Assembly (NCBI GenBank): GCA_944327245.1
Contig: CALVHD010000004.1
Coordinates: 40,637 to 104,636 of the forward strand
Reading direction: 5' to 3'
DNA: 64,000 nucleotides
Source of the DNA: Candidatus Gastranaerophilales bacterium
GTDB lineage: Bacteria > Cyanobacteriota > Vampirovibrionia > Gastranaerophilales > Gastranaerophilaceae
Shown piece by piece: positions 43,401-50,649 of the stretch; positions within the stretch are counted from its first letter, which is position 1; each line of letters starts with the position of its first letter. The notes below the pieces were generated by a model. It was not told the origin of the DNA and did not search any database. It saw only the letters and a program-made list of their open reading frames with translations. The position numbers and the translations under genes were made by a program.

Positions 43401-44612
43401 TTGAGTTTACTGTCTTTAGAAAAAGTTTATGAAGCTAAAAAAGTTTTATCAAAAATAGCAAGAAAAACGAGTTTGGTACATTCAAGTTTTTTATCAAAAA
43501 ATAACAAGGTGTTTTTAAAATCAGAAAATTTACAATTAACAGGCTCTTTTAAGTTGAGAGGAGCTTATTATAAAATTTCAAAATTATCTGATGAACAGAA
43601 AAAAAAGGGAGTTATTGCTTGTTCTGCCGGAAATCATGCTCAAGGGGTGGCCCTTGCAAGTAAAGAAAATAACATTAAAGCAACAATTTTTATTCCTGCA
43701 ACAGCTCCTATATCAAAAGTTGAAGCAACAAGAGCTTATGGAGCTGATATTGCTTTAATCGATGGCGTATATGATGATGCTTATAATGAATCTGTTAAAT
43801 TTCAAAAAGAAACCGATGGGGTATTTATTCATCCTTTTGATGATATTGATGTTATAGCAGGACAAGGTACAATTGCGCTTGAGGTTTTAGAGCAATTGGA
43901 TGAAGTGGATGCAATTGTTGTGCCGATTGGCGGCGGCGGTTTGATTTCAGGAATTGCTGCTACAATTAAACAAATTAAACCAAGCTGCAAAGTATATGGT
44001 GTTCAAGCTAAAAAAGCCGGTTCTATGTATGAATCATTTAAAGCAAAACAAAGAAAAGAATTGCATATGGTTAATACTTTTGCTGATGGTACCGCAGTTA
44101 AACTTCCGGGGGAATTAACTTATAGTTTATGTAGTGAATATGTTGATGATATTGTATTAGTCGAAGAAGATGAAATAGCAAGTGCCGTTTTGGCTTTAAT
44201 GGAAAAAGAAAAAATGGTGTCAGAAGGCGCCGGTGCTTTATCTGTTGCCGCTATTATGTTTGATAAAATTCCTCTAAAAGATAAAAACATTGTAGCTATT
44301 GTTTCGGGTGGAAATATTGATGTTAATATTTTATCTCGTGTTATAAATAGAGCATTATTAAAGACAGGCAGAATTTCCAATATTACTGTCGAATTATTGG
44401 ATAAACCCGGTCAGTTAAAAGAAGTTAGCACAATTATAGCCCAATATGGTGCAAATGTTATTCGTGTTCGACATAATCAAGGCGGAGAAGGCACTGATAT
44501 TAACGATTGTTATTTAAAAATTTCCATGGAGACAAGAGATTTTGAACATTTTAACCAAATTAAAGAGGCATTGGTAAAAAAAGGTTATAAAATTTTATCT
44601 ACAGTTCAATAA
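43401..44612 (+). CDS. ilvA: Threonine ammonia-lyase with ACT domain (biodegradative-type)
   Basis: 403 aa from a TTG start with an AGAAAGG ribosome binding site. It dehydrates threonine (and serine) to the enamine that becomes 2-oxobutyrate plus ammonia. PLP site SFKLRGAYYK, CSAGNHAQGVALAS, glycine loop PIGGGGLISG, and VSGGNIDVN near 305. The C-terminal about 75 residues are one ACT domain (ITVELLDKPGQLKEVSTII), as in the roughly 400-aa IlvA/TdcB-like class, so allosteric control by an amino acid is likely. Followed directly by ridA, whose product handles the reactive enamine made here. Confidence 0.93.
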   Translation: MSLLSLEKVYEAKKVLSKIARKTSLVHSSFLSKNNKVFLKSENLQLTGSFKLRGAYYKISKLSDEQKKKGVIACSAGNHAQGVALASKENNIKATIFIPATAPISKVEATRAYGADIALIDGVYDDAYNESVKFQKETDGVFIHPFDDIDVIAGQGTIALEVLEQLDEVDAIVVPIGGGGLISGIAATIKQIKPSCKVYGVQAKKAGSMYESFKAKQRKELHMVNTFADGTAVKLPGELTYSLCSEYVDDIVLVEEDEIASAVLALMEKEKMVSEGAGALSVAAIMFDKIPLKDKNIVAIVSGGNIDVNILSRVINRALLKTGRISNITVELLDKPGQLKEVSTIIAQYGANVIRVRHNQGGEGTDINDCYLKISMETRDFEHFNQIKEALVKKGYKILSTVQ

Positions 44613-44622
44613 AGGAGTAAAT

Positions 44623-45000
44623 ATGAAAGAAATTATATATACTAAAAATGCACCTGAGCCTGTTGGACCTTATTCGCAGGCTGTAAGGGCAGACGGTTTT
44701 TTATATTGCTCAGGCATGATTGCAATTGATCCAAAAAATAATGAATTTTTAAGCGGCTCAATTGAAGAACAAACTGAACAAGTTATGAAAAATGTAAAAG
44801 CTCTTTTAGAGGCATCGGGCTATTCTTTTAATGATGTCATTAAAACAACATGTTTTTTGGATGATATGGCTAATTTTTCAAAGTTTAATGAAATTTATGC
44901 ACAATATTTTATCTCAAAACCTGCGCGCTCTTGTGTTGAAGCAAAACTTCCCAAAGGAGCTAAGGTTGAAGTTGAAATTATTGCATATAAAAGTTTGTAA
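44623..45000 (+). CDS. ridA: RidA-family enamine/imine deaminase
   Basis: 125 aa, typical length. It hydrolyses 2-aminoacrylate and 2-aminocrotonate released by PLP dehydratases, preventing damage to other PLP enzymes. Family motifs: PEPVGPYSQAVRA (near 11-23), FLYCSGMIAIDP, and PARSCVEAKLPKGAKVEVEIIA with the catalytic Arg. It lies ten nt after ilvA with an AAAGGAG ribosome binding site; this pairing matches the known functional link between IlvA and RidA. Confidence 0.94.
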   Translation: MKEIIYTKNAPEPVGPYSQAVRADGFLYCSGMIAIDPKNNEFLSGSIEEQTEQVMKNVKALLEASGYSFNDVIKTTCFLDDMANFSKFNEIYAQYFISKPARSCVEAKLPKGAKVEVEIIAYKSL

Positions 45001-45002
45001 GA

Positions 45003-45335
45003 TTAATCAATAATTTCTTGAGCAATTAAATATGCGCTTTCACACATTTTTTGTTGATAAGAATTTGAATTGGAGCCATTTTGGGCTCCTTTTTCAATTT
45101 CTTCTAATAATGAAGTGTCTAAAATAAAACCCGATGGCATACCAAGATTTGTGAATTTAATTTCGTTTGTTATTTTTTGCGTTTCTTGTTGTTCTTTTGT
45201 TACTTCTTCTAATAAAACATCTTCAAAAGAATTTTCATATGCATCTTGTGCATTGAAAATATTGTTTGATGTAATCCTTACATCTTGTTGAAGGTTTAAT
45301 AAATCGTTAGTATTGAGGTTGATGGATTCTGTCAT
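45003..45335 (-). CDS. Small acidic protein of unknown function
   Basis: 110 aa from the ATG at 45335; a longer frame to 45374 would run into a hairpin. Acidic, Glu/Asn/Gln-rich, helical (QDAYENSFEDVLLEEVTKEQQ; ESAYLIAQEIID), no signal peptide. Not recognised. The style (Asn/Gln-rich linkers, short helices) resembles the small proteins at 48898-49182 and 49195-49587. Its stop lies 3 nt from the convergent ridA stop. Confidence 0.55.
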   Translation of the reverse strand: MTESINLNTNDLLNLQQDVRITSNNIFNAQDAYENSFEDVLLEEVTKEQQETQKITNEIKFTNLGMPSGFILDTSLLEEIEKGAQNGSNSNSYQQKMCESAYLIAQEIID

Positions 45336-45354
45336 AATGTTTTCTTTAATAATG

Positions 45355-45382
45355 TTAATGCCTTGAAAAAACAAGGCATTAA
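45355..45382 (-). terminator. Strong hairpin after the isochorismatase-fold gene
   Basis: TTAATGCCTTG (45355-45365) and CAAGGCATTAA (45372-45382) are perfect reverse complements around a six-A loop (T on the minus strand). It lies 12 nt past the isochorismatase stop. No T-run follows, so it may be a processing or weak termination site. Confidence 0.5.
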
Positions 45383-45393
45383 TAGATAAGCAT

Positions 45394-45930
45394 TTATTTG
45401 ATTAGTCCCTGAATTTCTTTAAAATTAGGGTGTTTGGAACTTTTAAGGAAGTCAAACAATACAATTTCAAGACTTGTTATATTGGCACCTTTTTGTTTCA
45501 TTAATTCAAGTGCTGTTTTATGGTTAAATTCTGCCCTTGAGGATGAGCAATCACTAACAACATATACATTGTAGTTGCTTTCAAGTAAATCTAAAACTGT
45601 TTGGTACACGCAAATGTGTGTTTCTATGCCAAAGATTACAATATTTTTTGCTTTTAGTTTTTTAAACTCATTTTTAAATTCTTCTGTTTGATAGGCTGAA
45701 AATGTTGTTTTTTCAATAGTTTTGAAATTTTTGATGTTTTTTATGCTTTCAATGGTTGAACCAAGCCCTTTTGGATATTGTTCTGTGATAATTGTATCAA
45801 TATTAAGAATTGAGGCTGCTTTCATTAATTTTGTTGTATTTTGGGCAATTTCAGCAGAATTTTTCAGCATATTAACCAATTTTTCTTGGATATCAATACA
45901 GATAATTGCCGTGTTTTCAATATTAAACAT
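45394..45930 (-). CDS. Isochorismatase-fold cysteine hydrolase (YcaC-like)
   Basis: 178 aa from the ATG at 45930, which has an AAGG ribosome binding site 7 nt upstream. Catalytic triad candidates of the family: Asp in AIICIDIQEKL (near 10-12), a Lys in IEKTTFSAY and the nucleophile Cys in IFGIETHICVYQTV (near 109). Length fits the compact family. These enzymes cleave amides or vinyl ethers; the substrate cannot be predicted. Confidence 0.83.
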   Translation of the reverse strand: MFNIENTAIICIDIQEKLVNMLKNSAEIAQNTTKLMKAASILNIDTIITEQYPKGLGSTIESIKNIKNFKTIEKTTFSAYQTEEFKNEFKKLKAKNIVIFGIETHICVYQTVLDLLESNYNVYVVSDCSSSRAEFNHKTALELMKQKGANITSLEIVLFDFLKSSKHPNFKEIQGLIK

Positions 45931-46019
45931 AATCAAACCTTAAATAATACTCCCTAAGACTTTTTTATTATGACATTAATTTAAAATTTTTCCATGGCAC
46001 AAATAGATGATTCTTAAAG

Positions 46020-46165
46020 ATGCCGGAGTGTATGCCACTAAAAAAATGACAATGCGTGGAGCATTGTCATTTTTAGGTTGTAATTATCGATAGGCGACGC
46101 AAGAGTTTTGTTTTACAAAACTCCACAGGAGCATGCGTGAGCCGGAGTGCAAGCGTAATTTTTGT
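46020..46165. repeat. Non-coding region with GCCGGAGTG repeats and stacked hairpins
   Basis: The 254-nt gap 45931-46184 has no ORF. It holds GCCGGAGTG at 46022-46030 and again at 46141-46149. Between them lie a terminator (46042-46074), an inverted repeat GAGTTTTGT/ACAAAACTC (46103-46123) and CTCC-ACA-GGAG (46121-46131). This stretch is richer in G+C than the surroundings. It resembles an intergenic palindromic repeat element, but no second genomic copy can be checked here. Confidence 0.4.
46042..46074 (-). terminator. Rho-independent terminator downstream of gltA
   Basis: A 14-bp perfect stem (46042-46055 with 46061-46074), loop GTGGA, and on the minus strand a run of T residues continuing past the stem. 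It is about 110 nt beyond the gltA stop. Confidence 0.75.
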
Positions 46166-46184
46166 TTTTTATTGTTTAGTTTAG

Positions 46185-47558
46185 CTATGAAAAAGCTTCA
46201 ATAATTGCTTTTGCTGCTCTTTTTCCTGCGCCCATAGCGTTAATTGCCGTTGATGGACCTAATGGTGCAACGTCGCCGCCGGCATATACGTTATGAACGG
46301 ATGTTTCGCCTTTTTCATTGATGATAATATAGCCTTTATTGTCAGTTTCAAGGTCGATATTTTCATCGCTTGCAGAACGTTGGATAATTGGGTTTGGACC
46401 TGTACCTAATGAAACAATTACGCTATCAAGGTCATATTCAACAAATTTTCCTGTTCCAACAGGTCTTTGTCTGCCTGATGCATCCGGTTCGCCCAATTCC
46501 ATTAATTCAAATTTCATTGATTTAACCCAGCCATCTTCGCCTATTATTTCAACAGGGGCGTGTAAAAATTTAAACTCGATTCCTTCTTCTTTAGCGTGGC
46601 GAATTTCTTCAAGTCTTGCAGGCAGCTCTTTTTCCGTTCTTCTATAGAAGATATATACTTTTTCATATCCTATACGAACAGCTGTTCTTGCTGCATCCAT
46701 AGCAACATTTCCGCCGCCAATAATTGCAGTAGTCTTGCCTACTTTTAAAGGTGTCGGAGTATCAGGACTTTGAGCGTGCATTAAATTAACTCTTGTTAAA
46801 AATTCATTTGCTGAATATACATTGTTAAGGTTTTCACCTTTTATATGCATCATTTTTGGAAGACCTGCACCTGAACAGATGAATATAGCGCTGTAACCGT
46901 CTTCTTGAAGTTGTTTTATTGTAATTGATTTACCTACAACAACATTTTTATAGAATTTTACGCCGATTTCTTCCAATGCTTTAATTTCTCTGTCTAAAAC
47001 ATTTCTTGGAAGTCTGAAAGGAGGAATTCCATATCTTAAAACTCCGCCCAATTCATGCAGTGCTTCAAAAACTGATACTTCAAAACCGGCATTTCTAAGG
47101 TCGGCAGCTGCAGTCATGCCTGCACATCCTGAGCCTACTATGGCAACTTTTTTGCCGTTTGGAGTTATATTAACTTTTTTGGCTGAAGTGTTGTCACCTA
47201 CAAAGCGCTCAAGCGCACCTATTGCAACCGGTTCACCCTTTATGCCTAAAATACATTTTCCTTCGCATTGTTTTTCTTGAGGGCAAACTCTTCCGCAAAC
47301 AGACGGCAACATTGAAGATTGGCGGATTATATCACCTGCTTTTTCTATGTTGTTTTCTTTAACTTCTTTAATAAATGAAGGGATATCAATGCTTACGGGG
47401 CAGCCTGTTTTACATCTTGCATTTTTGCAGTTTAAGCATCTGGATGCTTCAATGTGTGCTTGTTCGGATGTAAAGTTTTCTTCTACGGCGTTGAAATTTT
47501 TTCTTCTTTCAAATCTGTCTTGTTCTTTTTGTCTTTGTCTTTCAATTTTTTCAGCCAT
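46185..47558 (-). CDS. gltA: NADPH-dependent glutamate synthase small-subunit-type flavoprotein (GltA/NfnB-like)
   Basis: 457 aa. N-terminal Fe-S domain with two Cys clusters (CLNCKNARCKTGCPVSIDIP; CGRVCPQEKQCEGKC). Then comes an FAD site IVGSGCAGMTAAADLR and an NADP site IIGGGNVAMDAART, ending with GDVAPLGPSTAINAMGAGK. The size and lack of an attached large subunit match the stand-alone GltA group (homotetrameric glutamate synthase) or the NfnB subunit of ferredoxin-NADP transhydrogenase. No nfnA or gltB partner is adjacent, so which reaction it runs is open. Confidence 0.88.
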   Translation of the reverse strand: MAEKIERQRQKEQDRFERRKNFNAVEENFTSEQAHIEASRCLNCKNARCKTGCPVSIDIPSFIKEVKENNIEKAGDIIRQSSMLPSVCGRVCPQEKQCEGKCILGIKGEPVAIGALERFVGDNTSAKKVNITPNGKKVAIVGSGCAGMTAAADLRNAGFEVSVFEALHELGGVLRYGIPPFRLPRNVLDREIKALEEIGVKFYKNVVVGKSITIKQLQEDGYSAIFICSGAGLPKMMHIKGENLNNVYSANEFLTRVNLMHAQSPDTPTPLKVGKTTAIIGGGNVAMDAARTAVRIGYEKVYIFYRRTEKELPARLEEIRHAKEEGIEFKFLHAPVEIIGEDGWVKSMKFELMELGEPDASGRQRPVGTGKFVEYDLDSVIVSLGTGPNPIIQRSASDENIDLETDNKGYIIINEKGETSVHNVYAGGDVAPLGPSTAINAMGAGKRAAKAIIEAFS

Positions 47559-47633
47559 TTACCTTATAAGCTCCTTATTTATATTCTATTAATATTTTTA
47601 TTGTATAATAAAAATATTAATAGGGGTAATATT

Positions 47634-48437
47634 GTGACAAAATTTAAACTTTGGATAAGCGATATTGATGGCACTTTGATGAATTATGACAGTTCATATA
47701 CTCCTCAAATGTTTGAATTAATACAAAAGATAAATAATAGCAATACTAAGCTTGTTATTGCAACAGGAAGAATGTTTACGGGTGCTGATTTTGTTGCTAA
47801 AAAGTTTAATTTAAAAACACCTATAGTTTGTTATCAAGGAGCAGTTGTCAGAGATAAAGACAGAATTTTGTGGCAATCATTAATTGAAAATGAATTAGGA
47901 AGCGAAATAATTGAATTTCTTAGAGAAAGAAAGGTTCATACTCATATTTATACGAATGATATATTATATGTTGAAGATGATAACAAAGAAATAATGCGCA
48001 ATTATTGTGAAGGAAGAGGTACGACATATACTTATGTTAAATCTTTTAGTGAAGTTGAATTTAACGGTTTTGCAAAGATTTTGGGCGTAATTAATGATAA
48101 TAAAATTATGCAGGAAGTAAAAAATGAATTAATTGATAAATATTCCGATAAGTTAACTGTTGTTCAAAGTTCGCCTATTTATCTTGAAATAAACAATAAA
48201 AATGCTTCTAAAGGAAATGCGCTGAAATTTTTGAAAAAATATTGGAATTTATCTGATGATGAAGTTATTGCCTCAGGAGATCAAGATAATGATATTGATA
48301 TGATTTTGGGTGCAGGAGTCGGAATTTGTGTCGGAAAAAATTCAAAAAGACTTTATGACATTTCAAAATATCATTGTGAAAGTGTAAACAGTAATGAACT
48401 TGTTGATATAATAGAAAGCTTGGTTTTATGCGAATAG
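47634..48437 (+). CDS. HAD-superfamily (Cof-type) phosphatase
   Basis: 267 aa from a GTG at 47634 with GGGG upstream. The open frame reaches back to 47454, but that part overlaps gltA and lies before a TATAAT box at 47604-47609. HAD motifs: WISDIDGTLMNYD (nucleophile Asp near 10), LVIATGRMFTG (motif II Thr), KGNALKFLKK (Lys) and ASGDQDNDIDMILGAG (motif IV). The Cof/YwpJ type acts on sugar phosphates or other small phosphorylated metabolites. The ispF start overlaps its end by 10 nt. Confidence 0.88.
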   Translation: MTKFKLWISDIDGTLMNYDSSYTPQMFELIQKINNSNTKLVIATGRMFTGADFVAKKFNLKTPIVCYQGAVVRDKDRILWQSLIENELGSEIIEFLRERKVHTHIYTNDILYVEDDNKEIMRNYCEGRGTTYTYVKSFSEVEFNGFAKILGVINDNKIMQEVKNELIDKYSDKLTVVQSSPIYLEINNKNASKGNALKFLKKYWNLSDDEVIASGDQDNDIDMILGAGVGICVGKNSKRLYDISKYHCESVNSNELVDIIESLVLCE

Positions 48438-48901
48438 GTTTAGGTTATGATATTCATAAATTGGTTGAAAATCGTAAACTTATTTTAGGCGGTGTTGAAA
48501 TTCCGTATGAATTTGGTTTATTAGGACATTCAGATGCAGATGTTTTGCTTCACAGCATAATTGATGCAATTTTAGGTTCGGTCGCTTTAAGAGACATAGG
48601 TTTTCATTTTCCTGATACTGATGAAAAATATAAAAATGCTAATAGTTTGGAATTATTAAATGAAACGAATAAACTTCTTTTGAATGAAGGATATAAAATT
48701 GTAAATATAGATTCAAATATAATTTGTCAAAAACCAAAATTGTCAGCTTATATAGATGAGATGAGAAAAAATATAGCCGGCGTTTTAAATCTTGAATTAA
48801 ATCAAATTTCAATAAAAGCAAAAACAAACGAAAAAATGGATTCAATGGGACAAGGCTGTTCTATTAGCACAAATGCCATAGTTTTAGTGGATAAGATTTA
48901 A
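48428..48901 (+). CDS. ispF: 2-C-methyl-D-erythritol 2,4-cyclodiphosphate synthase
   Basis: 157 aa, exact family size. Step five of the non-mevalonate (MEP) isoprenoid pathway, feeding UppS. Zinc ligands in GLGYDIHKL (D8, H10) and the signature LLGHSDADVLLHSIIDAILG (H42). DIGFHFPDTDEKY and the C-terminal IKAKTNEKMDSMGQG are intact. Overlaps the HAD gene by 10 nt, so co-translated. The 3' end overlaps the convergent small gene by 4 nt. Confidence 0.95.
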   Translation: MRIGLGYDIHKLVENRKLILGGVEIPYEFGLLGHSDADVLLHSIIDAILGSVALRDIGFHFPDTDEKYKNANSLELLNETNKLLLNEGYKIVNIDSNIICQKPKLSAYIDEMRKNIAGVLNLELNQISIKAKTNEKMDSMGQGCSISTNAIVLVDKI

Positions 48902-49182
48902 ACTTTTTTTAATAAGCTTAATGCTTTTTGCAGAATTTGACCTGATTTTTTAGCGGTTTCTTTACCTTTTGTTTTTATAAATGTGTCTTGAATGGGTTCT
49001 TTTAATTGTTTTGCCAAATCAGCCATTGATTGAATGTTTTTTAATTCTTGGGCCGTAGCATTGTTTGCTTCTTCGATAGCGCTTTTAAATTGCTCTTGCA
49101 GCATTTTTTTATTTTGAGCCATAAGAGTTTTAAATTCTTCTTGTTGAGCTATATATTGTCCGTTTATAATGTTTGTTTTCAT
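48898..49182 (-). CDS. Small helical protein of unknown function
   Basis: 94 aa. Almost wholly helical with heptad-like spacing (YIAQQEEFKTLMAQNKKMLQ; NNATAQELKNIQSMADLAKQ) and a Lys-rich end. No signal peptide, no Cys. Not recognised. It follows the 130-aa gene by 12 nt on the same strand, so they form a pair. A secreted or scaffold role is possible but not shown. Confidence 0.6.
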   Translation of the reverse strand: MKTNIINGQYIAQQEEFKTLMAQNKKMLQEQFKSAIEEANNATAQELKNIQSMADLAKQLKEPIQDTFIKTKGKETAKKSGQILQKALSLLKKV

Positions 49183-49194
49183 AGGCTGCTTTCA

Positions 49195-49587
49195 CTATCT
49201 TATTTGAAACATTAATTTATTATATGCGCCTAAAGATGATAGGCTATCCATACCGTCATTGTGTTTTTTAGGCTGGTTTATGGAAGCTGTATTTCTGTTT
49301 GGATAAAAATATCCGCTTTGGGCATATCTTAAATCCTCTTGTTTTTCTGTGTCGTCTTGAGCCTCTTCAAGTTTTCCGATTGCAAGCTTAAGACAAGTTT
49401 TGGCTTCTTGGAAGGTTATGTTATAAGCATTTGAAATTTTAGAAATAAATGTGTCCGGGTTGAATGTGGCAGGTAATTTTTGTTTAACAAGAGCGCTAAC
49501 AACTTCTTCACAAACTTGAAACCTGTTTTGGTCGTTTTGTTGAAGTTCGTTTTCGTTATTTACTTGTATTTTATTGATTTGATTCAT
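49195..49587 (-). CDS. Small protein of unknown function
   Basis: 130 aa from the ATG at 49587. The frame is open further upstream to 49713, but that extension crosses a terminator and is hydrophobic and AT-driven. Asn/Gln-rich N-terminus, a helical middle (VCEEVVSALVKQKL; FISKISNAYNITFQEAKTCL) and a disordered end (NTASINQPKKHNDGMDSL). No known domain seen. Paired with the 94-aa gene. Confidence 0.58.
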   Translation of the reverse strand: MNQINKIQVNNENELQQNDQNRFQVCEEVVSALVKQKLPATFNPDTFISKISNAYNITFQEAKTCLKLAIGKLEEAQDDTEKQEDLRYAQSGYFYPNRNTASINQPKKHNDGMDSLSSLGAYNKLMFQIR

Positions 49588-49686
49588 ATTCGACCCATAT
49601 AAATATCTACATATATATAAAAACTTTTTTTGATTTAGTATTTCAAAAATATATATTATTTTAATATTTCTTAATAATTTTGTTAA

Positions 49687-49718
49687 AATAAATGCCGCAA
49701 TTTTTTGCGGCATTTATT
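49687..49718 (-). terminator. Terminator after the 19-residue-repeat gene
   Basis: A 14-bp perfect stem (49687-49700 with 49705-49718; core TGCCGCAA/TTGCGGCA) with a TTTT loop. It is followed on the minus strand by a short T-run. It starts about 20 nt beyond the repeat-protein stop at 49740. Confidence 0.8.
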
Positions 49719-49739
49719 AATCTTTTCATACTTTTGATT

Positions 49740-50576
49740 TTAGCTTTGTATTCTATTTACAATATTACCTAATAAATCCATTGATTTATTTAATAAATCA
49801 GAGTTGTACCAGTCGGTAAATGTGTCAAATTTGTTGCTTAATTCTTCATCTGAAATTTTATTTTCAATTTCAACTTCAGCTTTGATTGAAGATTTAACAC
49901 TTTTAATTTCACAGTTATAAAGTGCTATTTTTTCTGCTTTTTTTAGTTTTGGAAGCGATTTTATATTTGAATTTGCAACAAACAGTTTTTTAACTGTTTC
50001 AAGATTTTTTAGTGCCTGTATATCGATTTTCTTGTTTTCATCTGATGAACAAATAAATATGTCTTCGCCTTGTTCTAATTTGTTTAAATCTTCTATAGGG
50101 CAATCAATAATGCACAGCTTTGTTACTTTTTCTAGATTTGGAAGTTCTTTTAGTGCTGAATTTTGCGCAATAATAATTCCTGCTTCTTTTAATTTAGGCA
50201 AAGATTTAATTGGCGAATCTTCAATGGAAATTGAGCCTGCTGTTTTTAATTTTGGTAATTTTTTAAGATAGGGGTTCGCCAAAAGTACTCCTACAGCTTT
50301 TAAGTTTGGTGCTTCCGTTATTTTTGTATCTTTGTCCAATCTTAACTCTCTGCAAGCAATTAGAGGAAATGTGGTAAGTTTTGATTTTCTTGTGTCAAAG
50401 TTGCCATCGCAAGCTATAACGTTTTCGATTAACTCATCTTCATTAATGCCAAGCTCTTCAAAAGTTGTTTCTTTTGGTTGGCTGTAGTGCGAAATAATAA
50501 TCATGTTGTTATTATCAACACTTGTTTTAATGCCGTATTTTTCAAAAATTTCAACCGCCCATTGGGTTCTATCCAT
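49740..50576 (-). CDS. Leucine-rich-like protein built of 19-residue repeats
   Basis: 278 aa from the ATG at 50576 (GGAG 9 nt upstream); a GTG at 50591 is the alternative. From about residue 90 there are repeats of exactly 19 residues on the pattern LPKLK-A--I-I--S-IKS: LPKLKTAGSISIEDSPIKS, LPKLKEAGIIIAQNSALKE, LPNLEKVTKLCIIDCPIED, later LKNLETVKKLFVANSNIKS and LPKLKKAEKIALYNCEIKS. This implies a small beta-solenoid for protein binding. No signal peptide, so cytoplasmic or secreted by a non-Sec route. The N-terminal 80 residues are not recognised. Function unknown. Confidence 0.78.
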   Translation of the reverse strand: MDRTQWAVEIFEKYGIKTSVDNNNMIIISHYSQPKETTFEELGINEDELIENVIACDGNFDTRKSKLTTFPLIACRELRLDKDTKITEAPNLKAVGVLLANPYLKKLPKLKTAGSISIEDSPIKSLPKLKEAGIIIAQNSALKELPNLEKVTKLCIIDCPIEDLNKLEQGEDIFICSSDENKKIDIQALKNLETVKKLFVANSNIKSLPKLKKAEKIALYNCEIKSVKSSIKAEVEIENKISDEELSNKFDTFTDWYNSDLLNKSMDLLGNIVNRIQS

Positions 50577-50649
50577 AATTTTTGTCTCCACTTTTATCCT
50601 TCACTAATAAACTAAACTCTCTTATTTTTTTATTCCCTAAAAATTAATT

